The notes under the pieces: generated by a model
What the model saw: the letters and a program-made list of their open reading frames with translations, nothing else
The model's database searches: none
What the model was told of the DNA's origin: nothing
NCBI GenBank assembly: GCA_024734495.1
Contig: JALMQS010000225.1
Location: 7,291,425 to 7,355,424 of the forward strand
Source of the DNA: Forficula auricularia
Lineage: Eukaryota > Arthropoda > Insecta > Dermaptera > Forficulidae
DNA: 64,000 nt
Direction: 5' to 3'
Position numbers and translations under genes: made by a program
Part shown: one piece after another, positions 54,032 through 64,000 of the stretch
Position numbering within the stretch: position 1 is the first letter of the stretch
How the letters are laid out: every line of letters begins with the position of its first letter

Positions 54032-54328
54032 CAGGGTGTTTCAAAAATACTTTAACAAACTTCGGACATATGTTCCTTACACCAAAAGAAGGAAAAAAGT
54101 TCCTATCTACATATGTCCCATAATCCTTTGTTTCTCGTTAAGATCTGTTCAACACATTGGTACATGTCAACATACAAAACTAATAACAAATGCAAATATT
54201 CATTAATAAATGAATAACGAGAAAACAAAGGATTATGGGATATATAAGTGCAGCTATGAACTTATTTCCTTCTTTTGGTGTAAGAAACCCAAGCCCGAAG
54301 TTTGTAAAAGTATTTTTGAAACACTCTG
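54032..54328. mobile_element. Mariner-type MITE, 297 bp
   Basis: CAGGGTGTTTCAAAAATACT at the left and AGTATTTTTGAAACACTCTG at the right are flanked by TA. TIRs extend about 120 bp with indels (CACCAAAAGAAGGAA, GGATTATGGGA on both arms). Confidence 0.9.
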
Positions 54329-54329
54329 T

Positions 54330-54954
54330 ATATCTTTAAATGCTTTTATTGTCTTTGAAGAATTTGTATTTATATAATTTGGATTCTTACCGATTTACAA
54401 AAAACAAAGTTAATTGGAAAAATTGAACTTTTCCATTTGATAATTTGGCGGTCAGGGTCATTATTTGAAAGTTTTATTTATTTAATTTTTTGAGGTAGAC
54501 TCCGAAATTAGAAAGGGAATTCAAATTATTGGTCTTATCAATTAACATATTCAAATTTCACCGCTAAAAAAATATTATACAGTTTTGCATATAATGGGAG
54601 TGAAAAACGAGAATTATTCTGTTTTCTCACATCTAACTGTGTTAGGCATATAACAAGGACTTAGATAAATTGAGAATTTGCCTTAAATTTACCCTTAAAA
54701 AATTGGGGTAGGAAAATCTCCGCCTTAGCTCCACCCTCGATACGCCCCTTTCCGGTTATCTGACACAAAGCGAATGAGATCTGAAAAATGATAGAAAACG
54801 CAAAAATATAGCTGGCGTGATTACTAGTGAATTCTTTAGAAATTCTTGTATTTCTTATTTTTGATAAAAAACAAAAAAATAGAGAATTTTCCATTTCAAC
54901 TGTTGGCAAGCAATTCAGAGAATAATTGTATTGTCATTGACAAGATTCTTTATA
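54330..54954. other. AT-rich spacer
   Basis: Contains the fragment shared with 51728-51830 (minus) at about 54708-54775. No gene recognised. Confidence 0.4.
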
Positions 54955-55140
54955 TTTATTAGTATTATTATTAAGAAATCATAAGTTGGTGTCATCTATT
55001 AAATTCGATGGAATGGAATATTTTTAATTATATGTCAGAGGGATTGTTTTTGACCCCCTCGGGAATCGAACCCGAGTGCAAGTAACAGCAATCCGGGCCA
55101 CCTGGCTCACCTTCAGGATGCGAACCTCTCTGACCTATGA
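54955..55140 (-). mobile_element. SINE family C copy
   Basis: Minus strand: TGAGCCAGGTGGCCCGG (A-box-like), TACTTGCACTCGGGTTCGAT with B box GGTTCGATTCC, GGGGGTC, then the AATTAAAAATATTCC body. The T-arm hairpin CTCGGGTTCGATTCCCGAG is perfect. Confidence 0.8.
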
Positions 55141-55319
55141 ACACGCGTAAAATATTTTACTCAAAGATTGTTATCTTAATTTGTAAAATTTCGAGATATA
55201 GTGATTCTAAATTTAAACATATAGCCATGCCATATAATTTAAATAAAGGTCGTTGAGTGTTTCGAATTTTGAAGAGATTCAAAATTCGAATGGCAATGGA
55301 ATGACTTTTCCTAATTTAA

Positions 55320-55695
55320 TATGAAAGATATTAGTTTGCCGATGGTAATAGATTCAAATTTACAAGAAATCACAAGTTGGTGTCATCTATTCGATCCGAT
55401 GGAATATTTTTAATTATATGTCAAAGGGGTTGTTTTTCACCCCCTCGGGAATCGAACCCGAGTGCAAGTAACAGCGATCCGGGACGCCAGAGAGGTTCGC
55501 ATCCTGCAAGTGAGCCAGGTGGCCCGGATTGCTGTTACTGGCACTCGGGTTCGATTCCCGAGGGGGTGAAAAACAACCCCTCTGACATATGATTAAAAAT
55601 ATTCCATTAAATCGAATTCAATAGATGACACCAACTTATGATTTCTTGTAAATTTCAATCTATTACCATCGGAAAATTAATATCTTTCATAGTAT
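55320..55695. repeat. Palindrome of two family C SINEs
   Basis: A minus copy (55320-55475) faces a plus copy (55520-55695) around CGCCAGAGAGGTTCGCATCC. Each carries the CTCGGGTTCGATTCCCGAG hairpin. The two tRNA-like promoters would transcribe away from the centre. Confidence 0.85.
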
Positions 55696-55699
55696 TATT

Positions 55700-56224
55700 A
55701 TCTGTTTCAGATAGGGCTTGTAATACGATTGTGTTTTTTTTTTTTAAAACAGAGTAAAAAAGGAAAGGATTTCATTGTTTTACTGAGTCAATTGTTTTAA
55801 TTTTGATAGAAATATGGTATTATTAACTATATATTACTTATTACGAGTAGGTTAAGTTCAAATGTAAATTTTTTAAAAAGGAAATTATATTTATATTTTG
55901 TTTGATAATTTCATATGATTACAATTGTTGTTTTATTGTAGATTGCCAGAGGAAGCAGAAAAATATACTGAGAAACGTTGTAACATTTTAAAATTTAATT
56001 TCTAAGTACCTGGAACGTCGACCGATGCATGTGTTTGTTTTTGATTTAATCAACCATTTGTTTTATTTTGATTCAATCACCTGTTAATAATTAGTTTCAT
56101 TAATAAATTTATCAAAATACTTGTAAGACCTGGTATTAAATCGATTCACCATGTCTTCTTCAATTGTTTCCAATAATAATCGAAACGTTAAAAATTCAAT
56201 TCAATATAATCGGAATTAGTAGTT
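55700..56224. other. AT-rich spacer, weak hammerhead-like traces
   Basis: CAGAGGAAGCAG...CUGAGAAACGUU at 55945-55980 has a recognisable layout but a broken CUGANGA box. Nothing else. Confidence 0.3.
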
Positions 56225-56870
56225 TTCTTTATTTTTGGACAACCTTTCCATCAATTCAGCATTAAATTCTACCTCTCCATCTTCAATACCTCTAATTAAT
56301 TCTTTTTTATTTAAATGACAATTTTTTTAACCAGCTATCCAATTAAATAAACCAATTATTTTACATGAATTAATGTATACATTGTATTTTAGTTTCGACT
56401 CCGGAGATTACTTCTCCACCATCGAGTGTCCTTGATCATCTTTTTAGTCCTTGTTTTTAATAAGAGGAAAAAACTAATTAAAGAAAAAAAACCTCTTTTC
56501 CGATAATTATTCCAATTCCATATTTTCTTCCTAATCCATTCCTCCTTCATCCAACCAATTAAATAAATTTTCTAATTTTAATATATAATAATATTTGTAA
56601 TGATCTATTAGTGGGATTTAAAATAAAAAAACCAATTAATTTTATTAAAAGGAAATTGAATAAAAATGTAATTATACATTTTTATCGAAACAACCACCTG
56701 GGAATAATTATTTCAATTAACACAAAACCCATAAAAATCAACTTAGCCGAAGATGAGACCGTGTCAGATCGAATTGTCAAAAACCCCCTAACCCGCGAAT
56801 TTCATCCAAATCGTTAGAGCCGTTTTCGAGAAACCGATTATATATATATATATATAGTATATGTACAAGA
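56225..56870 (-). repeat. Helitron-like W repeat joined to the 58/63-kb repeat
   Basis: 56390-56560 is the reverse complement of the 58.3-58.9 kb tandem unit (ATTAATGTATACATTGTATT, CCATCGAGTGTCC). 56560-56870 is the reverse complement of 19972-20260 plus its left flank. It lacks the solo LTR present at 19323-19971. Confidence 0.75.
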
Positions 56871-57628
56871 ATTGGTCGTTTAATATAATAAGATAAGATT
56901 ATATTTCAAGTCCAAGTTCCCAATAACCAGTCACAAAGATAAATATTCAACATGGACGATAACAACACCATTATTATAAAACGTTTTTTTTTTTTCAGAA
57001 TATTTATTATTTATTTTTTATGTCAAGTTTGACAACCTCATTTAAATGTCGCATCAGCATCATTATCGGCGATACTTTGTCCTTGGGACATCTCAAGATG
57101 CTATGAAAAATTTCTCGTTGCGATTTAATCAATTTCCAAAGTTATATCGAAAGTTTCCTGGATCAAATGATTGTTCATGGATCTGATTCCACTGACATGT
57201 AATTAGGAGAGCGTAATATTTAATTATTAAGAAGCGAATTGTATAATCCCGATGCTAAGTGAATGAATGATGTTGGAGATAATAAGCCTTGATAAGAGAT
57301 AGTGCATAGAGTAGGAATGTGTGTAATATGTATATTGCTGAGGGTGGTAAAAGGGAATACGGGTACTAGGTGAGAGAGAGGTAGATCTAGTACATAGTCG
57401 TCGATTTGGAAGCAGATGCAGGTGGTGGCAGCAATGAATGGACTGTACTCAATAGGGATGTGGAGGGTAAAGCAGCAGCAGCAGGTTCACTTCCGAGAGT
57501 GGAGAGTAATCGAGCAATATAAATGCAAATTGACTCTAGCCTACGACTCTCTCTCATCCTCTGTACCACCCTTTCTATGATACTCACCCCTTCGAGCCCA
57601 GAAACACCCGAGTGGGCGGAAAGGAAAT
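56871..57628. other. Spacer
   Basis: An AGC trinucleotide tract is at 57472-57484. Frames have no recognisable domain. The first few bases match the flank of the W repeat. Confidence 0.4.
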
Positions 57629-57810
57629 GTTCAGGTTTGAGCTCGATGTTGCACCTGGTTACTTACTTAATTTTATATTAATTTTTTCACCTTGCTTTCC
57701 CCCGGAATTTCTTTTCAATTGCCCCGGCTCTTCTTTACTAAATTATTCCAAACAAGTTATATTATATATTATCCTAATGAAAAAATTCGACAAGTGGAAG
57801 AAAGAAAGAA
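57629..57810. repeat. Duplicated segment, copy 1
   Basis: GATGTTGCACCTGGTTACTT, TATTCCAAACAAGTTATATT and AAAAAATTCGACAAGTGGAA recur in order at 60237-60412. The open frame 57612-57926 is not conserved in the second copy, so it is probably not a gene. Confidence 0.8.
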
Positions 57811-57907
57811 AAAAATTCAAACGTGTGCGGTCGGGGGACCCCCGTCGGGGAAGAAATTCCTTACGTTATTTTAAAAATATTAGAGTTAATAAAACGCTTT
57901 ATCTACT

Positions 57908-58960
57908 TAAAAATCACACTCCATAAATGTAACTCGATTATTTTCTTGAATATATTAATTAGTTATTAAGGTATTGTTTTATTATATTTGTGACAAAAAC
58001 CAACCCTTCAATTTAATGAAAAATTTAAATCAAGTCACTTAAGTTCTGGAAGAAAAATTAATATATTAATTAAATATTGAAACCAAAAATGTGTATAAAA
58101 TTACTATCTTTAGTTTTACACGCTTTATATTAGCTTACCTGTATGTATGTATTTTTTCTATGTATCCAATGTGACTTTTGTTCTGTTAAATTCCGCAAAC
58201 ATTTATCTATAAAAATAATTGTTTACCTACTCAATTAAATGAAATTATATATATAGGATTTGAGACTAGGAATGAGCGAATGAAGAACCAATCGACTTGA
58301 TTGGGGAATAATTGAATTGAAGCATTATCGGAAAGAGTTTTTTATCTAATTAGATTTCCTCTTAATAAAAACGGGACTAGATGAATGGGACACTCGATGG
58401 TGGAGAAATGTCCTCCGGAATCGAAGCAAAAATACAATGTATACATTAATTAATGTAAAATAATTGGTTTAATAAAATTATATATAGAATGATTGGAGGA
58501 TGATGACGAGAAATAGGAATAATAATGAAATGAAATAATTATCGGAAAAGAGGTTTTTTTATTTAATTAGTTCCTCTTATTAAAAACAAGAACTAAAAGA
58601 TGATCAAAGGACATTAGATGGTGGAGAAGTAATCTCGGAATCAGAAGCAAAAGTAATGTATACATTAATTAATGTAAAATAATTGGTTTAATAAAATTAT
58701 GAAATTTATATATGATTGGGTGATGACGAAATAGGAATAATGGAAATGAAATAATAATTATCGGAAAAGAGGTTTTTTTTAATTAGTTTTCCTCTTATTA
58801 AAAACAAGAACTAAAAGATGATCAAGGACATTAGATGGTGGTATTATCTCGGAGTCGAAGCTCAAAAAACAATGTATGCATAAATTCATGTAAAATAAAT
58901 AAATGAAATTATATTAAAATAATACAAAAAATAAATACATTTCATTCTGTTAAATTCCGC
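57908..58960 (+). repeat. Duplicated segment with about 220-bp tandem units, copy 1
   Basis: Matches 63157-64000. Tandem part: units starting near 58260, 58486 and 58700, each with GATGACGA, ATAATTATCGGAAAAGAGG, CCTCTTATTAAAAACAAG, GATGGTGGAGA and AATGTATACATTAATTAATG. Units are diverged from one another. A 105-bp stretch near 57960-58065, between two ATATTAATTA copies, is missing in the second segment. Confidence 0.85.
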
Positions 58961-59236
58961 AAACTTTTCTCTATAAAAAATAATTAAGACTAAAAAGTAA
59001 AAAAATAAATTATATTTTAAAAAACTAAAAAACACGCTTCTAGAAGTACGAAATAATGTAATACTTAATCAAAAAGCGCACATTGTCGAAATTAATTAAA
59101 AGTACATCTTTCTGTGGGCCCCACACTTTTGATTATTAAATTATTTTATACTTTTTAGAGGCGTGTTTATTTTTTTTAATATAATTTTCTCTTTCCTTTA
59201 AAACCAACGTTTCGGAGGATTCTTTCCCTACTTCTT
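58961..59236. other. Spacer with a truncated hammerhead end
   Basis: Minus strand near 59240-59202: AGAAUCCUCCGAAACGUUGG, the second half of the 8948-type hammerhead. The CUGANGA half is cut off where X copy 5 begins. Confidence 0.45.
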
Positions 59237-60195
59237 CTTTTACTTTACCAAACATGGTATGGTCAAATATTGTAATCGTGATTGAAAAAAGTGTTTCCTT
59301 CTTTTTTTTTCGAAATATCTCAAAAACTTGCTGAAACTATTTCGATTAAAAAAATTGGAAACTGGCATTTCGCTCTACAAAAAGCTTAATAAAAGTGAAC
59401 ATCGAAAAAATTATATTTTTCGAGATAATAATTTTTTGTCAAAATGTCTGTTAGTCTGTGCGTTACCAAATTTTGTGGACAGGCTAGCTCAAAAACTAAT
59501 GTGAATATAGAAACCAAATTTCACAAGTAATTTTGGTCTATTGAAATTAAGAGCTGATTAGATTTTGGTGCATGGCGACCCAAAATTAAGGGAGGTGTAG
59601 GAGGGGGGGGTAAAAATTAAAAATCTAGGTCGTTGAGCAAAACTCCAACCAAATTTTGTATACATAATCAGTGGACCCCCAAAAGTCTAAAAATCCAAAA
59701 TCTAACCCCCAAAATAGGGGGGGGTGGAAGGGTCAAAAAATGAAAATCTTGGCCATACCAAACTCAACCAAATTTTGTATACATAATCAGTGGGTCCCAA
59801 GAAGTCTAAAAAGGAAAAAACGGCCCGAGAAAAGTATGGGGGGGGACGGGGGGACAAAGGTCAAAAAATAAAAATCTTGGCCATTTGCAAACTCAACCAA
59901 ATTTTGTATACATAATCAGTGGGTCCCAAGAAAGTCTAAAAAAGGAAAAAAAAATTGACCCCGAAATATATGGGGGGGGGGGGGGGACAAAGGGTCAAAA
60001 AATGAAAATCTTTACCATTTACCAAACTCAACCAAATTTTGTATACACAATCAGTGGGTCCCAGAGGTCTAAAAAATGCAAAAAACTAACCCCCTTCCCT
60101 ACATGATTATAAATAATTTTATTAAATATAAGTGAAGGGCCAGATTGTATGTTAAAGTCAAGTGGATGGCCACACCAGAGACACGTCAGCTTATT
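59237..60195 (+). repeat. Repeat family X, copy 5
   Basis: ACTTTACCAAACATGG to GTATGTTAAAGTCAAG with four modules and G runs of 6-14 bases near 59594, 59715, 59838 and 59971. The most expanded copy in the window. Confidence 0.88.
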
Positions 60196-60236
60196 TTATT
60201 TTATTCTTCTGTTAAAAAAAACAAATTCTGTTAGGT

Positions 60237-60412
60237 TTGAGGTCGATGTTGCACCAGGTTACTTACTTAATTTTATATTAATTTTTCACATTGCTTTTCC
60301 CCGGACCGGAGACTAATCTTTTCAATTACAGCTTCTGCTAAATTATTCCAAACAAGTTATATTATATATATTATCCGAATGAAAAAATTCGACAAGTGGA
60401 AGAAGAAATAAA
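60237..60412. repeat. Duplicated segment, copy 2
   Basis: Counterpart of 57629-57810, with small indels and no open frame. Confidence 0.8.
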
Positions 60413-60940
60413 AAAAGGCGCTTTTCAACTAGCACCCTTAGCAAACCATTTCTACTTTTTCTTTTCCAATGCATCTTATATCTTTCAATGAGAAAATTCA
60501 TTTAAAATATTGAAAAAAATTTCTATTTTGCATAAAATACAATAGATCCAAGAAATTTGTATATGTCTCAGCCGCTCCATGGATCCAGGAGACTATTAAA
60601 AAGAAGTCTTGCAACGCAATGTCTTTAAAAAAAAAATATTCTCTCTATTCGGAAAATTTCATATATTTTATTTCAATTCCAATTATGTTAATAAAAAATA
60701 TCCTCATGCTTAACATAATTAAATAATAAATTTCTTTCATCTTTTTCATCCCTTAGAAAAAATCTTTTACGAAAAATCTTTTGATAATTACTCAAATATA
60801 TTATATATAGGGTGGGGCATAAAGATCTACCACATTTTGAAGAGTATAAAAATGAAAAATTTAACTAGAAAAAAATGAATATATTTTTTAAAATAACATA
60901 AAATATTTTTTAATGTGTTTTAAACATTATGTTAGAAAAA
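60413..60940. other. AT-rich spacer
   Basis: TATAGGGTGGGGCATAAAG at 60807-60825 looks like a mariner-type MITE end without a partner. Nothing else. Confidence 0.4.
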
Positions 60941-61655
60941 AGAAGAAGAGGGGGGGGGGAGATCAGAAAATAAAAATTCTAGCCCTTTCGGCCAAACTCA
61001 ACCAAATTTTGTATACATATTCTGTGGACCCCCAAAAGGCTAGAAATGCAAAAAACTAACGACCCAAAATGGGGAGGAGGATCAAAAATGGAAATTCTAG
61101 CACCGATCCAGACTATGTATAGAAAATTTGGTTAAGTTTACTCAAGTAGCCTATATTATTTTTACAAAAAATATATTTTCGATATTATTTGTTCCATTTA
61201 TAATAAATTTAATTTTTTTCTTGTTTTTTTTTGTTTTTTTATTTTGAAAATATTATAATTTTTAAATTTTACCCCCTTCCCTTCCCCTTAATGATGGGTC
61301 GATATAGACCAAAATCTAATTAGCTCTTAAGCTCAATGCACTTAAACTACACACACACGTTTGAAATTTGGTTTTAATATACACACTTGTTTTGAGTTAG
61401 CTCGTCCAAAAAAAATTTGGTAACGCACAGTCTAACTAACAGACTAACAGACATTTTGACAAAACATTTATTATCTCGAAAAAGAAATATAATTTTTCGA
61501 TGTTCATTTATTAGGCCCTTTTTATAGACTGAAATGGCATGGTTTTGCTCAATTTTTTTAATCAAAATAGTTTCAGCCGTTTTTTAAGATATTTTGAAAA
61601 AAAGAAGGAAAAAACACTTTCATGCACGATTACAATACTTGACCATACTTTCAAT
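60941..61655 (-). repeat. Repeat family X, copy 6 (reverse, partial)
   Basis: On the minus strand it runs from GTCAAGTATTGTAATCGTGC (61650) through GTCAAAATGTCTGTTAG to one or two modules. The module end at 60950-61110 is in mixed orientation (CCAAATTTTGTATACATAT on the plus strand), so this copy is rearranged. The outer terminal sequences are missing. Confidence 0.75.
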
Positions 61656-61662
61656 AATTAAA

Positions 61663-61705
61663 AATACTGATGATGAGGGCCAAGCCTTCGAAACTATAGT
61701 CTCCA
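61663..61705 (+). ncRNA. Hammerhead motif, weak stem I
   Basis: CUGAUGA (61667-61673), U, GAGGGC-CAA-GCCUUC (one G-U), GAAACUAUAGUC (61690-61701). The flanks AAUA and UCCA do not pair. It is joined directly to the broken X copy 6, so its 5' half of stem I may have been replaced. Confidence 0.5.
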
Positions 61706-61792
61706 AACAAATAAATAATATATATGCATATATGAGGGTATGTTTATTTGCATCAAGCAGAGGACAATCTATTTATTGTTTCTCTCCCAGAG

Positions 61793-62697
61793 AAGTGAAC
61801 CGCGACCTAATATTCTGTACACCTACTTCCACTTCTACTTCCAAATGTTCCAAGTAATTCCAAATATTTCCAATATTCCAAATATCTCCAAGTACTTCAA
61901 AGATTCCCAAGTACTTCCAATGATTCCCAAGTACTTCAATGATTCCCAAATGCCTGGCAATGATTCCCAAGTACTTCCAATGATTCCCCAAGTACTTACA
62001 ATGATTCCCAGAAATTTCCAAATATTTCAAGTACTTCCAAAATATTTCCAAGTAATTCCAAATAATTCAAATATTTCCAAGCAATTCCAAATATCTCAAA
62101 GTACTTCCAAAGAGTACTTACAATGATTCCCAAGTATTTCCAAATATTTCAATTACTTCCAAATATTTCCAAGTAATTCCAAATATTTCCAAGTAATTCA
62201 AATATTCTCCAAGTACTTCAAAGATTCCCAAGTACTTCCAATGATTCCCAAAATACTTCCAATGATTCCCAAGTACTTCAATGATTCCAAGTATTTCAAA
62301 TATTTCCAAGTACTTCCAAATATTTCCAAGTAATTCCCAAATAATTCAAATTTCCAAGCAATTCCAAATATCTCCAAGTACTTCAAAAGATTCCCAAGTA
62401 CTTACAATGATTCCCAAGTATTTCCAAATATTTCCAAGTACTTCAAATATTTCAAGTAATTTAAAATATTTCTAATTCCAAATATCTCCAAGTACTTCAA
62501 GATTCCCAAGTACTTCCAATGATTCCCAAGTACTTCCAATGATTCCCAAAGTACTTCCAATGATTCCCCAGTATTTCCAAATATTTCCAAGTACTTCCAA
62601 ATATTTCAAGTTCTTCCAAATATTTCCAAGTGCTTCTAAATATTTCCAAATACTTCAGAGGTACACCTACTTCCAATCGCGGATCACCCTTTGTTTC
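61793..62697. mobile_element. Second minisatellite-bearing element
   Basis: Left GTGAACCGCGACCTAATATT, right CCAATCGCGGATCACC, and GTACACCTACTTCCA inside both ends as at 352-846. TTGTTTCTC on both sides (about 61776-61784, 62691-62699) is a possible 9-bp duplication. Confidence 0.6.
61838..62660. repeat. 20-bp minisatellite, degenerate, about 40 units
   Basis: Units such as TTCCAATGATTCCCAAGTAC and TCCAAATATTTCCAAGTACT alternate with many 1-bp indels. Higher-order blocks of about 200 bp are repeated (61900-62100, 62110-62300, 62390-62580). Frames on both strands are artefacts. Confidence 0.93.
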
Positions 62698-62699
62698 TC

Positions 62700-63156
62700 C
62701 TTATATATAACTTGTATGGTAAAGTAATAAAAGGTCGTTATTTATTACCGAAGAAAGTCAACAAGAAAACTGTAAATGTAAAGTGATTAAAGAATAATTT
62801 TTTTATAAATTTGTTAAGTGTAGTTTTATTAGACACTGAAAAGAAGGAGGGAAGAATCCCTCGAAATGTTGATTTAAAAAGAAAGAAGAAAAAAAGAAAA
62901 GGAATGACAAAACACCTTATTTGGATATGCAATTTTCTTTCTTCACTACCCTTGAGGCTGCATTCCATTACTTTCCTTTAAAGAAAATTCTACCGTCTCT
63001 CTCCAAAGAGAAAATTTCTTCCAAATGTTTTTTCTTTTTTTTTATTCTATTTGAAAAAAAAAAACATTCAAATTTAGGCTTGAATGACATTTTCTAATTA
63101 TGAAAATTAATAACTTGGGGACCTACTTGAAAATATAAATTTTATCCTACTTAAAA
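62700..63156. other. Spacer with a degenerate hammerhead motif
   Basis: 62835-62876 reads CACUGAAAAGAAGGAGGGAA then UCCCUCGAAAUGUUG. Stem II is good, but the CUGANGA box has a 2-base insertion and GAAAC is GAAAU. Confidence 0.4.
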
Positions 63157-64000
63157 AAATCACACTCCATAAATGTAACTCGATTATTTTCTTGAATATA
63201 TTAATTAAATATTGAAAACCAAAATGTGTATAAAATTACTATCTTTAGTTTTTACACGCTTTATATTAGCTTTACCTGTATGTATGTATTTTTCTATGTA
63301 TCAATGTGACTTTTGTTCTGTTAAATTCCGCAAACATTTATCTATAAAAATAATTGTTTACCTACTCAATTTAAATGAAATTATATAGGATGGTTGAGAC
63401 TAGGAATGAGCGAATGAAGAACCAATCGACTTGATTGGGGAATAATTGAATTGAAATACTATCGGAAAAGAGTTTTTTTTATCTAATTAGATTTTTCCTC
63501 TTAATAAAAACAAGGACTAAAGATGAATAAGGACACTCGATGGTGGAGAAGTAATCTCCGGAATCGAAGCAAAAATACAATGTATACATTAATTAATGTA
63601 AAATAATTGGTTTAATAAAATTATGAAATTATATAGAATGATTGGAGGATGATGACGAGAAATAGGAATAATGGAAATGAAATAATTATCGGAAAAGAGG
63701 TTTTTTTATTTAATTAGTTTTTTCCTCTTATTAAAAACAAGAATATATATATATGAGTCAACGTACGAATATATATAATATATGATCAACAATGCGTGCG
63801 TGTGTGCGCGTAAAAAAAAAGTATATCAAAGAATACGATAAAGTAATCTCCGAATCGAAGCAAAATACAATGTATACATTAATTAATGTAAAATAATTGG
63901 TTTAATAAAAATTATGAAATTATATAGAATGATTGGAGGATGATGACGAGGAATAGGAATAATGGAAATGAAATAATTATCGGAAAAGAGGTTTTTTTAT
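63157..64000 (+). repeat. Duplicated segment with tandem units, copy 2
   Basis: Matches 57908-58960 in order, truncated by the window end. Units restart near 63390, 63615 and 63920. ATATATATATATGAGTCAAC with a GTGTGTGCGCG tract at 63744-63812 replaces part of one unit. Confidence 0.85.

Noticed and set aside
55430..55600. Functional tRNA gene
   Set aside because: A perfect T-arm and B box are present, but no acceptor stem or anticodon arm can be folded around them; the same module sits in SINE-like repeats.
56185..56215. Hammerhead at AATCGAAACGTTAAAAATTC
   Set aside because: GAAACGUU is present but no CUGANGA box or stem II lies upstream on that strand.
57612..57926. 104-codon frame as a host gene
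   Set aside because: The duplicated copy at 60237-60412 does not keep the frame, and the composition is AT-rich repeat.
61740..62590. Several overlapping frames across the second minisatellite
   Set aside because: Same artefact; frames shift at each 1-bp indel in the array and no start or domain is conserved.

Overview
This is an AT-rich eukaryotic window, most like an arthropod genome. It has no operons or bacterial gene structure. It carries R2-like, RTE-like and Jockey/CR1-like LINE remnants, Penelope-like (PLE) GIY-YIG endonucleases, tRNA-derived SINEs, mariner and hAT elements and a Gypsy-like LTR element. I cannot name the species. I found no convincing host protein-coding gene, host tRNA or rRNA in the 64 kb: every reading frame I could recognise belongs to a mobile element, and most others are repeat translations.

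Layout. 1-1.15 kb: a large inverted repeat interrupted by a short-TIR element carrying a 20-bp minisatellite. 2.3-3.3 kb: an R2-like LINE 3' end. 4.7-6.6 kb: a TA-flanked foldback MITE containing a long repeat (here called X) and an RTE fragment. 7.2-8.2 kb: another foldback. 8.9-11 kb: a hammerhead-ribozyme (HHR) motif, a 5'-truncated LINE with target-site duplications (TSDs), and a SINE. 12-13.3 kb: a truncated PLE with an open GIY-YIG frame between two inverted HHRs. 14.1-16.95 kb: an LTR element with nearly identical LTRs and an internally deleted gag/integrase frame. 19.3-20 kb: a solo LTR inside a Helitron-like repeat whose unoccupied relative lies at 56.8 kb. 20.9-22.7 kb: a foldback containing a hAT element containing an HHR pair. 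23.3-25.9 kb: a tandem array of about 360-bp units with a tRNA-like module.

27-33 kb: an X copy, a LINE nested in a LINE, a SINE and an RTE reverse transcriptase. 33.7-38.5 kb: CR1/Jockey-like LINE copies, an 81-bp tandem repeat, a hAT MITE and a Helitron-like end. 38.9-40.25 kb: a hAT element containing a LINE 3' end that contains an HHR-bounded palindrome. 40.3-43 kb: X copies interrupted by the foldback MITE and by an R2-like fragment. 43.5-47.6 kb: a TIR element with an HHR, a SINE, and a PLE with a GIY-YIG remnant split by a LINE. 47.8-48.5 kb: a deleted mariner. 49.6-50.5 kb: an HHR-bounded palindrome. 51.3-53.8 kb: a foldback MITE with six further insertions. 54-56.9 kb: a MITE, tRNA-like SINE palindromes and a Helitron-like repeat. 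57.6-64 kb: duplicated segments, two X copies and a second minisatellite element.

The unifying theme is many type-I-like hammerhead motifs (CUGANGA, stem II, GAAA, then NUH). Several bound palindromes in a fixed arrangement: antisense on the left, sense on the right. HHRs in Penelope-like elements are established knowledge. The inverted-pair, coding-poor derivatives seen here are the least ordinary signal in the window. Coordinates of repeat edges are by eye and usually good to a few bases where a TSD is given, otherwise to tens of bases.
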